A DNA stretch of 64,000 nucleotides, taken from positions 1,550,001-1,614,000 of the forward strand of contig NZ_JAUSYU010000001.1 in the NCBI RefSeq assembly GCF_030817075.1. The letters run 5' to 3'. This document shows positions 43,938 through 52,705 of the stretch, in pieces (within the stretch, counting starts at the first letter, position 1; each line of letters begins with the position of its first letter). The notes beneath the pieces are model-generated. The model was not told the DNA's origin, ran no database searches, and saw only the letters and a list, made by a program, of their open reading frames with translations. This DNA is from Arthrobacter sp. V1I9 (lineage in GTDB: Bacteria > Actinomycetota > Actinomycetes > Actinomycetales > Micrococcaceae). Both the position numbers and the translations under genes were made by a program.

Positions 43938-44428
43938 CGGCAGCGCTTGCCGCTGCCACTCAAGCTGTGCCCGCGGTCGGCGGGCCGGCACCTGACTTTG
44001 AACTCGCCAACCAGTTCGGCGAACCGGTCCGGCTGTCATCCTTCCGCGGCCAGAATGTGGTCCTGGTCTTCTATCCGTTCGCTTTCTCCGGCATCTGTAC
44101 CGGGGAGCTGTGCGAGATTCGGGACAACCTGGCCATGTTCGAGGACGCCAATGCCACGGTCCTGGCTGTGTCTGTTGACAGCAAGTTCAGCCTGCGTGCG
44201 TACGGCGCCCAGGAAGGGTACGGCTTTGACCTGCTGGCTGACTTCTGGCCACACGGTGCCGTAGCTGCCGCCTACGGCGTCTTCGATGCGGACAGTGGCA
44301 TGGCAAAGCGTGGCACATTCATCATCGATGCCGCCGGAACTGTCCGGTATTCAGTGGTGAACCCGCGCGGCCAGGCCCGGGACCTCCAGGAATACCGCGC
44401 GGCTTTGGCCGGCCTGGGGCAGGTCTGA
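43934..44428 (+). CDS. Peroxiredoxin, AhpE-like
   Basis: 164 residues from a GTG overlapping the DUF3052 stop (GTGA). The thioredoxin-fold AhpC/TSA domain has PAPDFELANQFGEPVRLSSF, and the peroxidatic Cys is in YPFAFSGICTGELCEI (PxxxSxxC type), with no distant resolving Cys in a standard 2-Cys position, as in 1-Cys AhpE. It would reduce peroxides and peroxynitrite in the cytoplasm. Genes order DUF3052-AhpE-Sir2 after aceE suggests a stress or metabolic link, but this is inference. Confidence 0.9.
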   Translation: MTAALAAATQAVPAVGGPAPDFELANQFGEPVRLSSFRGQNVVLVFYPFAFSGICTGELCEIRDNLAMFEDANATVLAVSVDSKFSLRAYGAQEGYGFDLLADFWPHGAVAAAYGVFDADSGMAKRGTFIIDAAGTVRYSVVNPRGQARDLQEYRAALAGLGQV

Positions 44429-44434
44429 CCGCCC

Positions 44435-45355
44435 ATGGAACAGCGGCGGGCGGGTGTTGGCCTCACAGGCTTCGCCAGCATGCCGCCGGTGGCCGCGGCG
44501 CGGCCTTCCCCGGACGAGCTTGAGATCCTGCTCCGGATTCGGGGCGTCCTCGCCGGCAACCGCTTCGCCCTGCTGACGGGCGCTGGGCTGAGTACTGATT
44601 CGGGTATCCCGGACTACCGCGGACCCGGGTCGCCTCCGCGTACTCCCATGACGTACCAGGAGTTCACTAAGGACGCCGCCAACAGGCAGCGCTATTGGGC
44701 CCGGAACCACATCGGCTGGTCCCACCTCCGCCATGCAGATCCCAACCAGGGCCATCACGCTTCCGCGGAACTTGAGCGGCGGGGCTATCTCACCGGCTTG
44801 ATCACCCAGAACGTTGACCGCCTGCACGAGGATGCCGGGAGCGTCAACGTTGTTGACCTGCACGGCAGGTATGACCAGGTGGTGTGCCTGGACTGCCGCC
44901 GGACTTATTCCAGGCGCCTGCTGGCGGGGGTGCTGGAGGAGCTGAACCCGGAGTTCCTGCCCCGGGCAGCGGAAACGGGCCTGGTGGAAATGGCGCCGGA
45001 CGCAGATGCCACGGTTGAAGACCAGGCGCTGATCAGCAGCTTTGTGGTGGCTGTCTGCCCTGCGTGCGGCGGAACGTTGAAGCCCGACTTCGTGTATTTC
45101 GGTGAGAACGTGCCCAAAGAGCGGGTGGAACGCGCGTACGGGATGGTTGACGACGCCGGGGCGCTGGTTGTGGCGGGATCTTCTTTGACGGTGATGAGCG
45201 GGCTGCGTTTCGTCAGGCACGCTGCCAGGGACGGGAAGCCGGTGATCATCATCAACCGGGGGCAGACGCGCGGCGATGACAAAGCGACGATAAAGCTCGA
45301 AGCGGGCGTCAGTGAAGCACTGAGCTGGCTTGCCGCTGAGCTCCCAGCCCTCTGA
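44435..45355 (+). CDS. NAD-dependent protein deacylase (sirtuin)
   Basis: 306 residues. The NAD-binding Rossmann motif GAGLSTDSGIPDYRGPG, the catalytic His region TQNVDRLHEDAG...DLHGRYDQV, and a zinc site with CLDC and CPACG are all present. It should remove acyl groups from lysines, for example on acyl-CoA-related enzymes. It starts six bases after the peroxiredoxin stop. The N-terminal 16 residues may be spurious (an ATG at 44,480 is alternative). Spacing between the two Cys pairs is unusually long (about 50 residues), as in some actinobacterial class II-like forms. Confidence 0.92.
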   Translation: MEQRRAGVGLTGFASMPPVAAARPSPDELEILLRIRGVLAGNRFALLTGAGLSTDSGIPDYRGPGSPPRTPMTYQEFTKDAANRQRYWARNHIGWSHLRHADPNQGHHASAELERRGYLTGLITQNVDRLHEDAGSVNVVDLHGRYDQVVCLDCRRTYSRRLLAGVLEELNPEFLPRAAETGLVEMAPDADATVEDQALISSFVVAVCPACGGTLKPDFVYFGENVPKERVERAYGMVDDAGALVVAGSSLTVMSGLRFVRHAARDGKPVIIINRGQTRGDDKATIKLEAGVSEALSWLAAELPAL

Positions 45356-45465
45356 CAGGACGCTGCACAGGCACGCTGGCAGAGCCGATTCGCGTTTCCC
45401 GGCCTGCGTCCGGTAGAGTCTATTTTCGTTGGTTGCGACGCTCAAGCGCCGGATTCAGCCGTTTA

Positions 45466-45538
45466 GGGTCTTTAGCTCAGCTGGTAGAGCGCCACGTTTA
45501 CACCGTGGATGTCATCGGTTCGATCCCGGTAGGACCCA
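45466..45538 (+). tRNA. tRNA-Val (anticodon TAC)
   Basis: Acceptor arms GGGTCTT and AGGACCC pair over seven bases with A as discriminator. The D arm has AGCTCAGCTGGTAGAGC, the anticodon stem CCACG/CGTGG encloses TTTACAC with TAC in the middle, and the T arm has GGTTCGATCC. CCA is not encoded. Followed by a terminator. Confidence 0.95.
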
Positions 45539-45543
45539 CAAGG

Positions 45544-45586
45544 AAACCCTGTTGTTTCCGCCTGAAGGCGGAAGCGGCAGGGTTTT
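45544..45586 (+). terminator. Terminator after tRNA-Val
   Basis: AACCCTG pairs with CAGGGTT; an inner hairpin TTCCGCC-TGAA-GGCGGAA lies between. TTTTT follows. It begins six bases after the tRNA. Confidence 0.85.
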
Positions 45587-45642
45587 TGCGTTGCCCGGTC
45601 TTCGCCGGCCGAAATGTCGGTGCCCTGCCGTAGTTTGCAGGC

Positions 45643-45933
45643 ATGGAACACGTGATGGTGCGGACGGGGAGCAATGGCATGCCGTCGGCGGTAGTGAGCA
45701 ACGGCAGGGAATGGACGGTAGGGGCCGAGCCCGTCCGCTGGTTTGAGCGGGTCAACTGGTGGGAAGTCAACCGGAGGATGCCGAAGGGCCACAGCAGGGT
45801 GGACGTCGAAGTCCTGCAGGTGCAAGTGAGGCTCGGGGGCAATAGCGGCTCCGCGCTGACCACCATGCTGCTGGAAAGGGACGGTGTGGGCGGCGGGTGG
45901 CGCCTGCGCGAAGCAGTCGCGGACGCTGCTTGA
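45643..45933 (+). CDS. Hypothetical protein (DUF6504-like)
   Basis: 96 residues. Segment VRWFERVNWWEVNRRMPKGH with its many Trp and Arg, and the ending LERDGVGGGWRLREAVADAA, look like the small actinobacterial DUF6504 proteins found as single genes, often near tRNA or DNA polymerase IV genes. The ATG start at 45,643 is uncertain: there is no obvious ribosome site, and the ATG at 45,655 is possible. Codon use is host-like, with strong GC3. No catalytic motif is visible. Confidence 0.6.
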   Translation: MEHVMVRTGSNGMPSAVVSNGREWTVGAEPVRWFERVNWWEVNRRMPKGHSRVDVEVLQVQVRLGGNSGSALTTMLLERDGVGGGWRLREAVADAA

Positions 45934-45963
45934 CAGGGCGTCCGAGGGGGATCCGGGCATTGG

Positions 45964-46006
45964 AAAACCCTCCACCGCGACCATTGGGGGATGCCGCGGT
46001 GGAGGG
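45964..46006 (-). terminator. Terminator of the GntR gene
   Basis: A 12-bp stem (CCCTCCACCGCG with CGCGGTGGAGGG) and 15-base loop is followed on the minus strand by TTTT. It lies ~135 bases after the gntR stop and just past the end of the convergent forward gene. Confidence 0.75.
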
Positions 46007-46141
46007 CCTGAAATGAATATACCGTGAACTGCCGGAAACAAGAAAGTTGTCCCCGTCGCGTGTCGCTGCTGCGCGCGGAGGCCTCCGATGACTCAATCGA
46101 AAAGGGTCCGGCCGGCGGCACCTCCTGGCGGGGCGTTCAAT

Positions 46142-46867
46142 TCAGTGGCGCACCGGAATAAAAACGCGCGGCTGCTCCGTCCAGGTATCGGACATCTGGG
46201 ACATGGTCCGGCGCATGATCCGGTCCGAGGCATGACGCGCCGCGGGGGCGTCACCCCTGGCAATTGCCTCCGCAACGTCGACGTGCCACTGCAGGGCGGC
46301 CTCGTGCGGATGGTCCGGCATCAGGCCGTGGACAGTGCGTCCAGTAAGGGTCTCGGCCACCTGCCCCATCAGGTTGGCGAACATCTCGTTGCCCGAACCG
46401 GAGAGCAACAGGGAATGGAACTGGATGTCCAGCTCAAGGAAGCGGGGCACCTCGCCGTTGTGTCCGGCGTCGCGCATTGCGTAGGCCACATCCACTAGTT
46501 CCAGGCGCAGCGGCACCGGGGCGTTCTCGGCGGCGAGTTCCGCAGCTGCGGGCTCGACGGCGGCACGCAGCTCCGCGAGAGAACGCAGCTGGGCGCCACG
46601 CGCGTCGCTGGCCAGGCGCCACCTGATGACCTGCGGGTCGAAGGGGTTCCAGCGGCTGGGCGGCAGGACCCTGATGCCCACCCGCTTGGTGGTTTCCACC
46701 AGTCCGAGGGACTGCAGCACGCGGACTGCCTCGCGGATGACAGACCGGGACACCTTCAGCTCATCCTCCAGCTGCTCCGCCAGCATCACGTGGCCGGCAG
46801 GGAGGTTGCCTGCAACAATGCGGGTGCCCAGGTTCTCGATGGCACGGTGGTGCAGGCTGGTGGTCAT
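46142..46867 (-). CDS. gntR: GntR-family regulator, FadR/FCD subfamily (probable gluconate repressor)
   Basis: 241 residues. N-terminal winged helix (MLAEQLEDELKVSRSVIREA, LQSLGLVETTKRVGIRV) and a C-terminal FCD ligand domain with RAAVEPAAAELAA, and the metal-binding Asp/His pattern (ELDIQFHSLLL, WHVDVAEAIARGD). It is divergent from gnd, separated by ~200 bases, so regulation of gluconate and pentose-phosphate genes is likely, as for actinobacterial GntR1/2. The C-terminal end (DTWTEQPRVFIPVRH) is short. Ligand is inferred. Confidence 0.88.
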   Translation of the reverse strand: MTTSLHHRAIENLGTRIVAGNLPAGHVMLAEQLEDELKVSRSVIREAVRVLQSLGLVETTKRVGIRVLPPSRWNPFDPQVIRWRLASDARGAQLRSLAELRAAVEPAAAELAAENAPVPLRLELVDVAYAMRDAGHNGEVPRFLELDIQFHSLLLSGSGNEMFANLMGQVAETLTGRTVHGLMPDHPHEAALQWHVDVAEAIARGDAPAARHASDRIMRRTMSQMSDTWTEQPRVFIPVRH

Positions 46868-46989
46868 GCAGCTAAGCCTAGTGCGAGCCCTTGCTCCGCC
46901 GGTCTTTCGTCCTGGACGGCCGGCGACACAAAAGGTTCCAGTAGGTGGGCGTTACTTTCCCGTGACCCGCCGAATATATATGCTTTATT

Positions 46990-47004
46990 CAGACCCTCGG
47001 TCTG
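46990..47004. promoter_or_regulatory. Candidate GntR operator between gntR and gnd
   Basis: CAGACC-CTC-GGTCTG, a perfect 15-base palindrome, lies 65 bases before the gnd start in the shared intergenic region. FadR-family regulators bind short palindromes of this kind (GGTC/GACC half-sites). Nearby GAATA...TATTC (46,972-46,990) gives AT-rich DNA suited to a -10 region. Confidence 0.55.
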
Positions 47005-47068
47005 CAACCGTGCTTCCGCGCAAAGGGAGCCACTGCACATCCAACGCACAGTATGAATTGGAGTTTTG

Positions 47069-48505
47069 ATGTCTGCACACATCGGTGTCACCGGCCTCGC
47101 GGTCATGGGTGCCAACCTGGCCCGCAACCTCGCGCGGAACGGCTTCACGGTCGCACTGCACAACAGGTCCGTGGAGAAGACCGACGCCCTGCTCGAAAAG
47201 CACGGCACGGACGGTGATTTTGTCCGGACCGAAACCCTCCAGGAACTGGTGGACTCCCTGGAAAAGCCCCGCCGCGTCCTCATCATGGTGAAGGCCGGCA
47301 AGCCAGTTGACTCTGTCATTGAGCAACTGGAACCGCTGCTGGAAGCCGGCGACATCATCATCGACGCCGGCAACTCCCACTACGAGGACACCCGCCGCCG
47401 CGAAGCCGCACTGGCCAAGAAGGACCTGCACTTCGTGGGCGTCGGCGTCTCCGGCGGGGAAGAGGGCGCCCTGAACGGCCCCTCCATCATGCCCGGCGGT
47501 TCCAAGGAGTCCTACGAGGCCCTCGGCCCGCTGCTGGAAAAGATCTCCGCAAAGGTGGACGGCGAACCGTGCTGCGCCTGGGTGGGAACTGACGGCGCCG
47601 GCCACTTCGTCAAGATGGTCCACAACGGCATTGAATACGCCGACATGCAGGTTATCGGCGAGGCGTTCGACCTGCTGCGCTCCGGTGCAGGCATCGAGCC
47701 GGCAGAGCAGTCCAACATCTTTTCCGAGTGGAACAAGGGCGAGCTCTCCTCCTTCCTGATCGAAATCTCCGCAGAGGTCCTCGGCCACGTGGACGCCAAG
47801 ACCGGCAAGCCGTTCGTGGACGTCGTGGTGGACGCCGCCGGCCAGAAGGGCACTGGCCGCTGGACGGTCATCTCCGCACTGGAACTGGGCTCCCCGGTCT
47901 CCGGCATCGCAGAATCCGTGTTCGCACGGGCTCTCTCCTCGCAGGCGGGCCAGCGCAAGCTCGGCCAGGAGCTCCTGGCCGGCAACGAGGCTTCGGTGGA
48001 AATCCCGGAGACCTTCGTTGAGGACGTCCGGCAGGCACTCTACGCCTCCAAGCTGGTCTCCTACGCCCAGGGCCTGGACATGCTCACGTCCGCAGCCAAG
48101 GAATACGGCTGGGACCTGAAGCTGGACGAGATCGCGTCCCTGTGGCGCGCCGGCTGCATCATCCGGGCCGAGCTGCTCAAGGACATCACCAAGGCCTACG
48201 CCGCAGATGAGAAGCCCGCCAACCTGCTGTTCGCCCCGGCCTTCACCAAGGCCATCGCGGAGGCCGTTCCCGCCTGGCGCCGCGTGGTTGCTACGGCTGT
48301 CCAGCTGGGCATCCCGGTGCCCGTGTTCTCCTCCTCGCTGGCCTACTACGATGGTCTGCGCCGCAAGCGCGTCGCTGCCGCCCTGATCCAGGGCCAGCGC
48401 GACCTCTTCGGCGCCCACACCTACGGCCGCGTCGACGCCGAGGGCACCTTCCACACCCTCTGGGGAGAGGACAAGTCCGAGATCGAGGCAGTGGACACCC
48501 ACTAG
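47069..48505 (+). CDS. gnd: 6-phosphogluconate dehydrogenase (decarboxylating)
   Basis: 478 residues from the ATG at 47,069 (a TTG directly before is unlikely). The NADP-binding N-terminus has GVTGLAVMGANLARNLARNG, followed by IIDAGNSHYEDT, the catalytic Lys region GAGHFVKMVHNGIEY, and the C-terminal substrate site with RRDLFGAHTY-like QRDLFGAHTYGRVD. It converts 6-phosphogluconate to ribulose-5-phosphate in the oxidative pentose-phosphate pathway. Divergent from its probable repressor, and followed by a long perfect terminator. Length matches the bacterial long form. Confidence 0.96.
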   Translation: MSAHIGVTGLAVMGANLARNLARNGFTVALHNRSVEKTDALLEKHGTDGDFVRTETLQELVDSLEKPRRVLIMVKAGKPVDSVIEQLEPLLEAGDIIIDAGNSHYEDTRRREAALAKKDLHFVGVGVSGGEEGALNGPSIMPGGSKESYEALGPLLEKISAKVDGEPCCAWVGTDGAGHFVKMVHNGIEYADMQVIGEAFDLLRSGAGIEPAEQSNIFSEWNKGELSSFLIEISAEVLGHVDAKTGKPFVDVVVDAAGQKGTGRWTVISALELGSPVSGIAESVFARALSSQAGQRKLGQELLAGNEASVEIPETFVEDVRQALYASKLVSYAQGLDMLTSAAKEYGWDLKLDEIASLWRAGCIIRAELLKDITKAYAADEKPANLLFAPAFTKAIAEAVPAWRRVVATAVQLGIPVPVFSSSLAYYDGLRRKRVAAALIQGQRDLFGAHTYGRVDAEGTFHTLWGEDKSEIEAVDTH

Positions 48506-48520
48506 CAGCCACCATCAGGT

Positions 48521-48566
48521 AAGCGGAAGGCCGGCAGTTCCAGTTGGAACTGCCGGCCTTCCGCTT
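48521..48566. terminator. Bidirectional terminator between gnd and cysE
   Basis: A perfect 21-bp stem with an AGTT loop (arms 48,521-48,541 and 48,546-48,566). TT follows on one strand and CTTA on the other. It separates convergent gnd and cysE. Confidence 0.88.
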
Positions 48567-48590
48567 GTACGGTTTGTACCCCCTAGAGGG

Positions 48591-49175
48591 TCAGATCCGG
48601 TATTCGATGTCGTATTCAGCCGGGTCCACTGCGGGCTTGGTTTCCCGCTGTGCGTCCCGGTGGCGCCATTTGGCGGGAACACCGGTAACAATCGATTCCG
48701 GCGGGGCGTCCTTAACCACCACAGCGTTGGCGCCCACGGCACTGTCGCGGCCGATGGTAATCGGCCCCAGGATTTTGGCACCCGCGCCGATGGTCACGCG
48801 GTCGCCGATGGTGGGGTGCCGTTTGATTCTGGCAAGGGAGCGGCCGCCGAGCGTGACCCCGTGATAGATCATCACATCCTCCCCGATCTCGGCGGTCTCA
48901 CCGATGACCACACCCATGCCGTGGTCAATGAAAAACCTGCGGCCGATGGTGGCGCCCGGATGGATTTCGATGCCTGTCCAGGACCGGCCCAGCTGGGAAA
49001 GCAGCCGCGCAGGGAACCGCAGGGCAGGGTTTTGCCACATGCGGTGCGTCAGGCGGTGAACCCAGATGGCATGCAGCCCGGAGTACGCGAAAAAGTTCTC
49101 AAAAGAACCTCGAGCCGCCGGGTCGTGGGACCGGGCGGCGTCGAGGTCTTCCTTCAGTCTTGCAATAAAGCCCAC
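48591..49175 (-). CDS. cysE: Serine O-acetyltransferase
   Basis: 194 residues, the short EpsC/SrpH-like bacterial form. N-terminal helices ([20 protein letters not shown]) precede a left-handed beta-helix of hexapeptide repeats ([30 protein letters not shown]) with the catalytic Asp/His in IDHG and YHGVTLGG. It makes O-acetylserine for CysK. It is 40 bases downstream of cysK on the same strand, so the two form the cysK-cysE operon. Ends with an EYRI tail like the C-terminal Ile peptide that binds CysK, so complex formation is probable. Confidence 0.95.
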   Translation of the reverse strand: MGFIARLKEDLDAARSHDPAARGSFENFFAYSGLHAIWVHRLTHRMWQNPALRFPARLLSQLGRSWTGIEIHPGATIGRRFFIDHGMGVVIGETAEIGEDVMIYHGVTLGGRSLARIKRHPTIGDRVTIGAGAKILGPITIGRDSAVGANAVVVKDAPPESIVTGVPAKWRHRDAQRETKPAVDPAEYDIEYRI

Positions 49176-49215
49176 AGAGTTCTTTCTACAGGAAACGGGC
49201 GGACGGCGGTTTTAA

Positions 49216-50151
49216 TCAGCCGCGGATATCGTCATAGAGAACCGTCGAGATGTAACGCTCGCCGAAGTCGCAGACCACGGCAACGATCAGCTTGCCTGCG
49301 TTCTCCGGGCGCTTTGCCAGCTCCAGGGCGCCCCAGACGATGGCGCCGGAGGAGATGCCGCCCAGGATGCCTTCCTTGACACCGAGCTCGCGGGCAACGC
49401 GGACGGAGTCTTCAAGGGTGGCGTCAAGGACTTCGTCGTAGACGTTGGTATCCAGGATTTCGGGGACGAAGTTCGCGCCGATGCCCTGGATCTTGTGCGG
49501 GCCGGGTGCGCCGCCGTTGAGGATCGCGGAGTCCTTGGGCTCCACGGCCACGATCTGGACTCCGGGCTTACGTTCCTTCAAAACCTGTCCGACGCCGGTG
49601 ACGGTACCGCCGGTGCCGACGCCGGCGACAAAGATGTCTACGGCGCCGTCGGTGTCAGCCCAGATTTCCTCGGCCGTGGTGTTGCGGTGGACCTCCGGGT
49701 TGGCCTCGTTGGCGAACTGCTGGGCCCAGATGGAGTTCTCGGTGTTGGCCACAATTTCCTGGGCCTTTTCGACGGCGCCGCGCATGCCCTCCGAGCCGGG
49801 CGTGAGGACGATCTCCGCGCCGAAAGCGCGCAGCATGACCCGGCGCTCGGTGGACATGGTCTCGGGCATGGTCAGGATGACCTTGTAGCCGCGGGCAGCG
49901 CCCACCATGGCCAGGGCGATGCCGGTGTTGCCGGAGGTGCCTTCAACGATGGTTCCGCCGGGCTTCAGGGCGCCGGACTTCTCCGCTGCGTCCACGATGG
50001 CCACGCCGATGCGGTCCTTGACGCTGTTGGCCGGGTTGTAGAACTCAAGCTTGACGGCGACGGTGGCATCCAGCCCCTCGCTGAGCCGGTTGAGCTTCAC
50101 CAGCGGCGTGCCGCCGACCAACTGGGTTACATCGTCATAGATCCGTGCCAT
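49216..50151 (-). CDS. cysK: Cysteine synthase A (O-acetylserine sulfhydrylase)
   Basis: 311 residues from the ATG at 50,151. The PLP-binding Lys is in [11 protein letters not shown], the phosphate loop in [13 protein letters not shown], with ETMSTERR and [11 protein letters not shown], all typical. It joins sulfide to O-acetylserine. It is the first gene of the operon with cysE. The region before it is short (about 60 bases to msrA end), so the promoter lies there, or transcription continues from msrA. No T-box or SAM riboswitch is seen. Confidence 0.96.
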   Translation of the reverse strand: MARIYDDVTQLVGGTPLVKLNRLSEGLDATVAVKLEFYNPANSVKDRIGVAIVDAAEKSGALKPGGTIVEGTSGNTGIALAMVGAARGYKVILTMPETMSTERRVMLRAFGAEIVLTPGSEGMRGAVEKAQEIVANTENSIWAQQFANEANPEVHRNTTAEEIWADTDGAVDIFVAGVGTGGTVTGVGQVLKERKPGVQIVAVEPKDSAILNGGAPGPHKIQGIGANFVPEILDTNVYDEVLDATLEDSVRVARELGVKEGILGGISSGAIVWGALELAKRPENAGKLIVAVVCDFGERYISTVLYDDIRG

Positions 50152-50215
50152 GTACATACGCCTATCTTTGAGGGGTGAATACTGAGGTCAGCCTAACGAG
50201 GCCGCGTAACGCCCG

Positions 50216-50740
50216 CTAAGCGTTAAGCCACGCAGAGTAATATTTCCTGGCCTTGGCGAGCTTGGGGTTGATTATCACCTGGCAGTACCCCTGCTCGGGG
50301 TGCTTGGCGTAGTAGTTCTGGTGGAATTCCTCCGCCACGTAGAACCGGGGGAGCCGGCTGACCTCGGTAACGATGGGATTCGCCCACAGAGCCTGGTTCC
50401 GGTCGATGGCTTCCTCAAACAGGATCTTCTCTTCGGTCGTCTCATAGAACATGGACGAGCGGTACTGCGTGCCGACGTCGTACCCCTGCCGGTTGAGCGT
50501 TGTGGGATCGTGCAGGGCGAAGAACATGTCCAGGATGACCTCCGCGGGGATCACGTCCTCGTCGAACGTGACCGCCACCACCTCGGCATGGCCGGTGGTG
50601 CCGTTGCAGACCGAGTAGTAGTCCGGGTGGGGATCGTGGCCCCCGGTGTAGCCGGACACCACTGCGGTGACGCCCTTGGTTTTCTGGTAGACAGCGTCAA
50701 GGCACCAGAAGCAGCCTCCGCCTAAAACAAAAGTTTTCAT
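50216..50740 (-). CDS. msrA: Peptide methionine sulfoxide reductase A
   Basis: 174 residues from the ATG at 50,740, with GAAGAGG before it. MKTFVLGGGCFWCLDAVYQK contains the GCFWC catalytic motif, followed by SGYTGGHDPHPDYYSVCNG, AEVVAVTFDE, and FFALHDPTTLNRQGYDVGTQYRS. It repairs methionine-S-sulfoxide in proteins. Divergent from the NIF3 gene, with the ~100-base gap likely to hold both promoters. Length is as usual. Confidence 0.95.
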   Translation of the reverse strand: MKTFVLGGGCFWCLDAVYQKTKGVTAVVSGYTGGHDPHPDYYSVCNGTTGHAEVVAVTFDEDVIPAEVILDMFFALHDPTTLNRQGYDVGTQYRSSMFYETTEEKILFEEAIDRNQALWANPIVTEVSRLPRFYVAEEFHQNYYAKHPEQGYCQVIINPKLAKARKYYSAWLNA

Positions 50741-50840
50741 GACCTCTTCAATGGTCCGCGGCGCGGGATGATTCCCCGCCGGTTCGCGGCGCCGCTTCAA
50801 ACGGGGGTCCGGGCGGCGTGGATGGGGTAAAACTAAGACT

Positions 50841-51764
50841 ATGGAACCTGTGGACACTGACGTTACCGGCCAGGAGAATCACGACGGCGATGCCCCCTCC
50901 GAGGAGGAGACGGCGGACGGCCGGCCCCAGGCTCCGACCCTGGGTGAGCTGCTCCTGGCTGTGGAGGAACTGTGGCCTGAGTCCCTGGCCGAGAACTGGG
51001 ACGAGGTCGGACTGGTGGCAGGGCACCCCACCGCTCCGGTGACCCGTGTGATGTTTGCCGTGGACCCCACCCTCGAGGTCATCGAGGAGGCGGTGGAGTG
51101 GGGGGCGGAGCTCCTCATCACCCATCATCCGCTGCTCCTGAAGGGTGTCACCACGGTCGCGGCCACCACCCCCAAAGGCAGGGCCGTCCATCGGCTGATT
51201 GAGTCGGGCACCGCCCTCTTGACCGTTCATACCAACGGTGATTCCGCCGTCGGGGGTGTATCCGACGTACTCGCCGACGCCTTGGGCCTGCAGGACGTCG
51301 CCCCGCTCACGGTGGCCGCCAACGGGCTCCCTGAGGAGGGGATTGGGCGCGTAGGTGACCTGGCAGATGCCATGACCCTGGGGGATTTCGCAGCGCGGGT
51401 CTTCGGCATCCTGCCCTCCGTGGCGGGGGGAGTGCGGGTCTCCGGGGACAAGGACGGGCTGGTGCGCAGGATTGCCGTCTGCGGCGGCGCCGGGGAGACG
51501 CTGTTCAACGAGGTGCGGGCCAGCAACGCGGACGTCTACGTCACTGCCGACCTGCGCCACCACCCGGCATCCGAGGCGCGGGAAGCGTCCCTGAACGGCC
51601 GGCCCTACCTGGTGGACGTATCGCACTTCGCCAGCGAATGGCTGTGGCTGCCGGCAGCTGCCGCAGCACTGGGCAACGTCCTGTCCGACCAAGGCCACGA
51701 CGTCGAAATCCGGGTCAGCACCACCAACAGCGACCCCTGGGATTTTATCCTGACTCCGGGCTAA
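50841..51764 (+). CDS. NIF3-family metal-binding protein
   Basis: 307 residues. After a disordered acidic N-terminus (about 30 residues), TLGELLLAVEELWPESLAENWDEVGL and ITHHPLLLKGV (metal-binding His pair) are those of NIF3/YbgI proteins. The second motif, normally HTNLDA, reads HTNGDSA, and the C-terminal VDVSHFASEW supplies the last ligand, normally GHxxSE. The toroid hexamer's function is unknown; older GTP cyclohydrolase names are not well supported. It probably forms an operon with the next gene (zinc-ribbon family), a pairing conserved in actinobacteria. Confidence 0.9.
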   Translation: MEPVDTDVTGQENHDGDAPSEEETADGRPQAPTLGELLLAVEELWPESLAENWDEVGLVAGHPTAPVTRVMFAVDPTLEVIEEAVEWGAELLITHHPLLLKGVTTVAATTPKGRAVHRLIESGTALLTVHTNGDSAVGGVSDVLADALGLQDVAPLTVAANGLPEEGIGRVGDLADAMTLGDFAARVFGILPSVAGGVRVSGDKDGLVRRIAVCGGAGETLFNEVRASNADVYVTADLRHHPASEAREASLNGRPYLVDVSHFASEWLWLPAAAAALGNVLSDQGHDVEIRVSTTNSDPWDFILTPG

Positions 51765-51885
51765 GCCTGGCGTGCGGGGCGCCCCGGGCGGGCGTGCGAG
51801 GCAGGGGAGCAGGCCAGGCGCTAGAGTCGAGGAAGCGCCGTCCAGGTGCCCGGCCCCGGCCGGAAGGGATCAAGCGGAGGTAACA

Positions 51886-52623
51886 GTGGCGAAGGCAGCA
51901 CCGGCGGAACAGTTGAAGTTGCTTGACCTGCAGGGGCTTGACGCCCGGCTGAGGTCCCTCGCCAACCGCCGCCGCTCGCTGGAGAACGATCCCCGGATCA
52001 AGGACCTCGAAGCGGCCCTGTCGGTCGCGAACGGTGAGCTTGGCTCCGCGAAGGTGGCGGTGCACGATGCCGAGGCCGAGCTGAAGCGTGCCGAGGCGGA
52101 CGTGGAGCAGGTGGCATCGCGCATTGAACGGGATGAGGCAAAGCTCAACAGCGGGACGGGTCTGTCCAAGGACCTCGTTGCATTGCAGAAGGACATCGCT
52201 TCCCTGAACAAGCGGCGCTCGGACCTGGAGGACGTCGAGCTCGAGGTTCTGGAGCGGCTCGACTCGCTCCGGGCAACGCAGGCAAAACAGCAGGCAATCG
52301 TGGACGACATCCAGGGATCCTTTGGCAGCATCCGCGCCGAGCTGGATGCAGCCCTGGCCGAAGTTGAGGCCGAAGCCGGTGGACTCCGAACCCAGCGCGC
52401 CGAGTTCGCTGCCGCGCTCGACGCCGGGATGCTGGCCGTGTACGAAAAGACCCTTGCCAAGCGCGGGGTGGGTGCGGCCCGACTGTTCCACGGCACGTCC
52501 GAAGCCTCGGGAATGAAGCTGAGCCCCGGTGACCTCGCCGAGATCAAAGCAGCTCCCGCCGACGACATCGTCTTCTGCCCTGACTCCGGCGCCATCCTGG
52601 TCCGTTCCGAAGAGTGGGCCTGA
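51886..52623 (+). CDS. Coiled-coil/zinc-ribbon family protein with degenerate ribbon
   Basis: 245 residues from the GTG at 51,886, with GGAGG five bases before. Residues 5-165 form a long antiparallel coiled coil (KLLDLQGLDARLRSLANRR, LNKRRSDLEDVELEVLERL). The C-terminal ~50 residues are where the C4 zinc ribbon of the family should be, but only one Cys remains (FCPDSGAILVRSEEW); the other positions read FHGTSEASG and D-S-G. Zinc binding is therefore unlikely here. Its gene follows NIF3, as in many actinobacteria. Role unknown; the family is thought to bind nucleic acid or chaperone-like partners. Confidence 0.85.
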   Translation: MAKAAPAEQLKLLDLQGLDARLRSLANRRRSLENDPRIKDLEAALSVANGELGSAKVAVHDAEAELKRAEADVEQVASRIERDEAKLNSGTGLSKDLVALQKDIASLNKRRSDLEDVELEVLERLDSLRATQAKQQAIVDDIQGSFGSIRAELDAALAEVEAEAGGLRTQRAEFAAALDAGMLAVYEKTLAKRGVGAARLFHGTSEASGMKLSPGDLAEIKAAPADDIVFCPDSGAILVRSEEWA

Positions 52624-52632
52624 CCCAAGTAG

Positions 52633-52681
52633 CTGGCAGTCAGTGCCGTTTTGAAGGGTCAAAAGCGACACTTACTGCCAG
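52633..52681. repeat. Imperfect 20-bp inverted repeat between convergent genes
   Basis: CTGGCAGTCAGTGCCG and its near complement around a loop of about 8 bases, with matching TTTTG/CAAAA inside. It lies between the zinc-ribbon gene and yaaA and has no T tract. It can serve as a bidirectional terminator or may be a copy of an interspersed palindromic element. Confidence 0.55.
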
Positions 52682-52705
52682 TCAGTTGGGGGAGGGGCGG
52701 GGAAA

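Noticed and set aside
46985-48502. A 505-codon open frame opposite gnd
   Set aside because: Same artefact of GC-rich coding DNA; gnd is complete and typical, and the opposite translation shows no domain.
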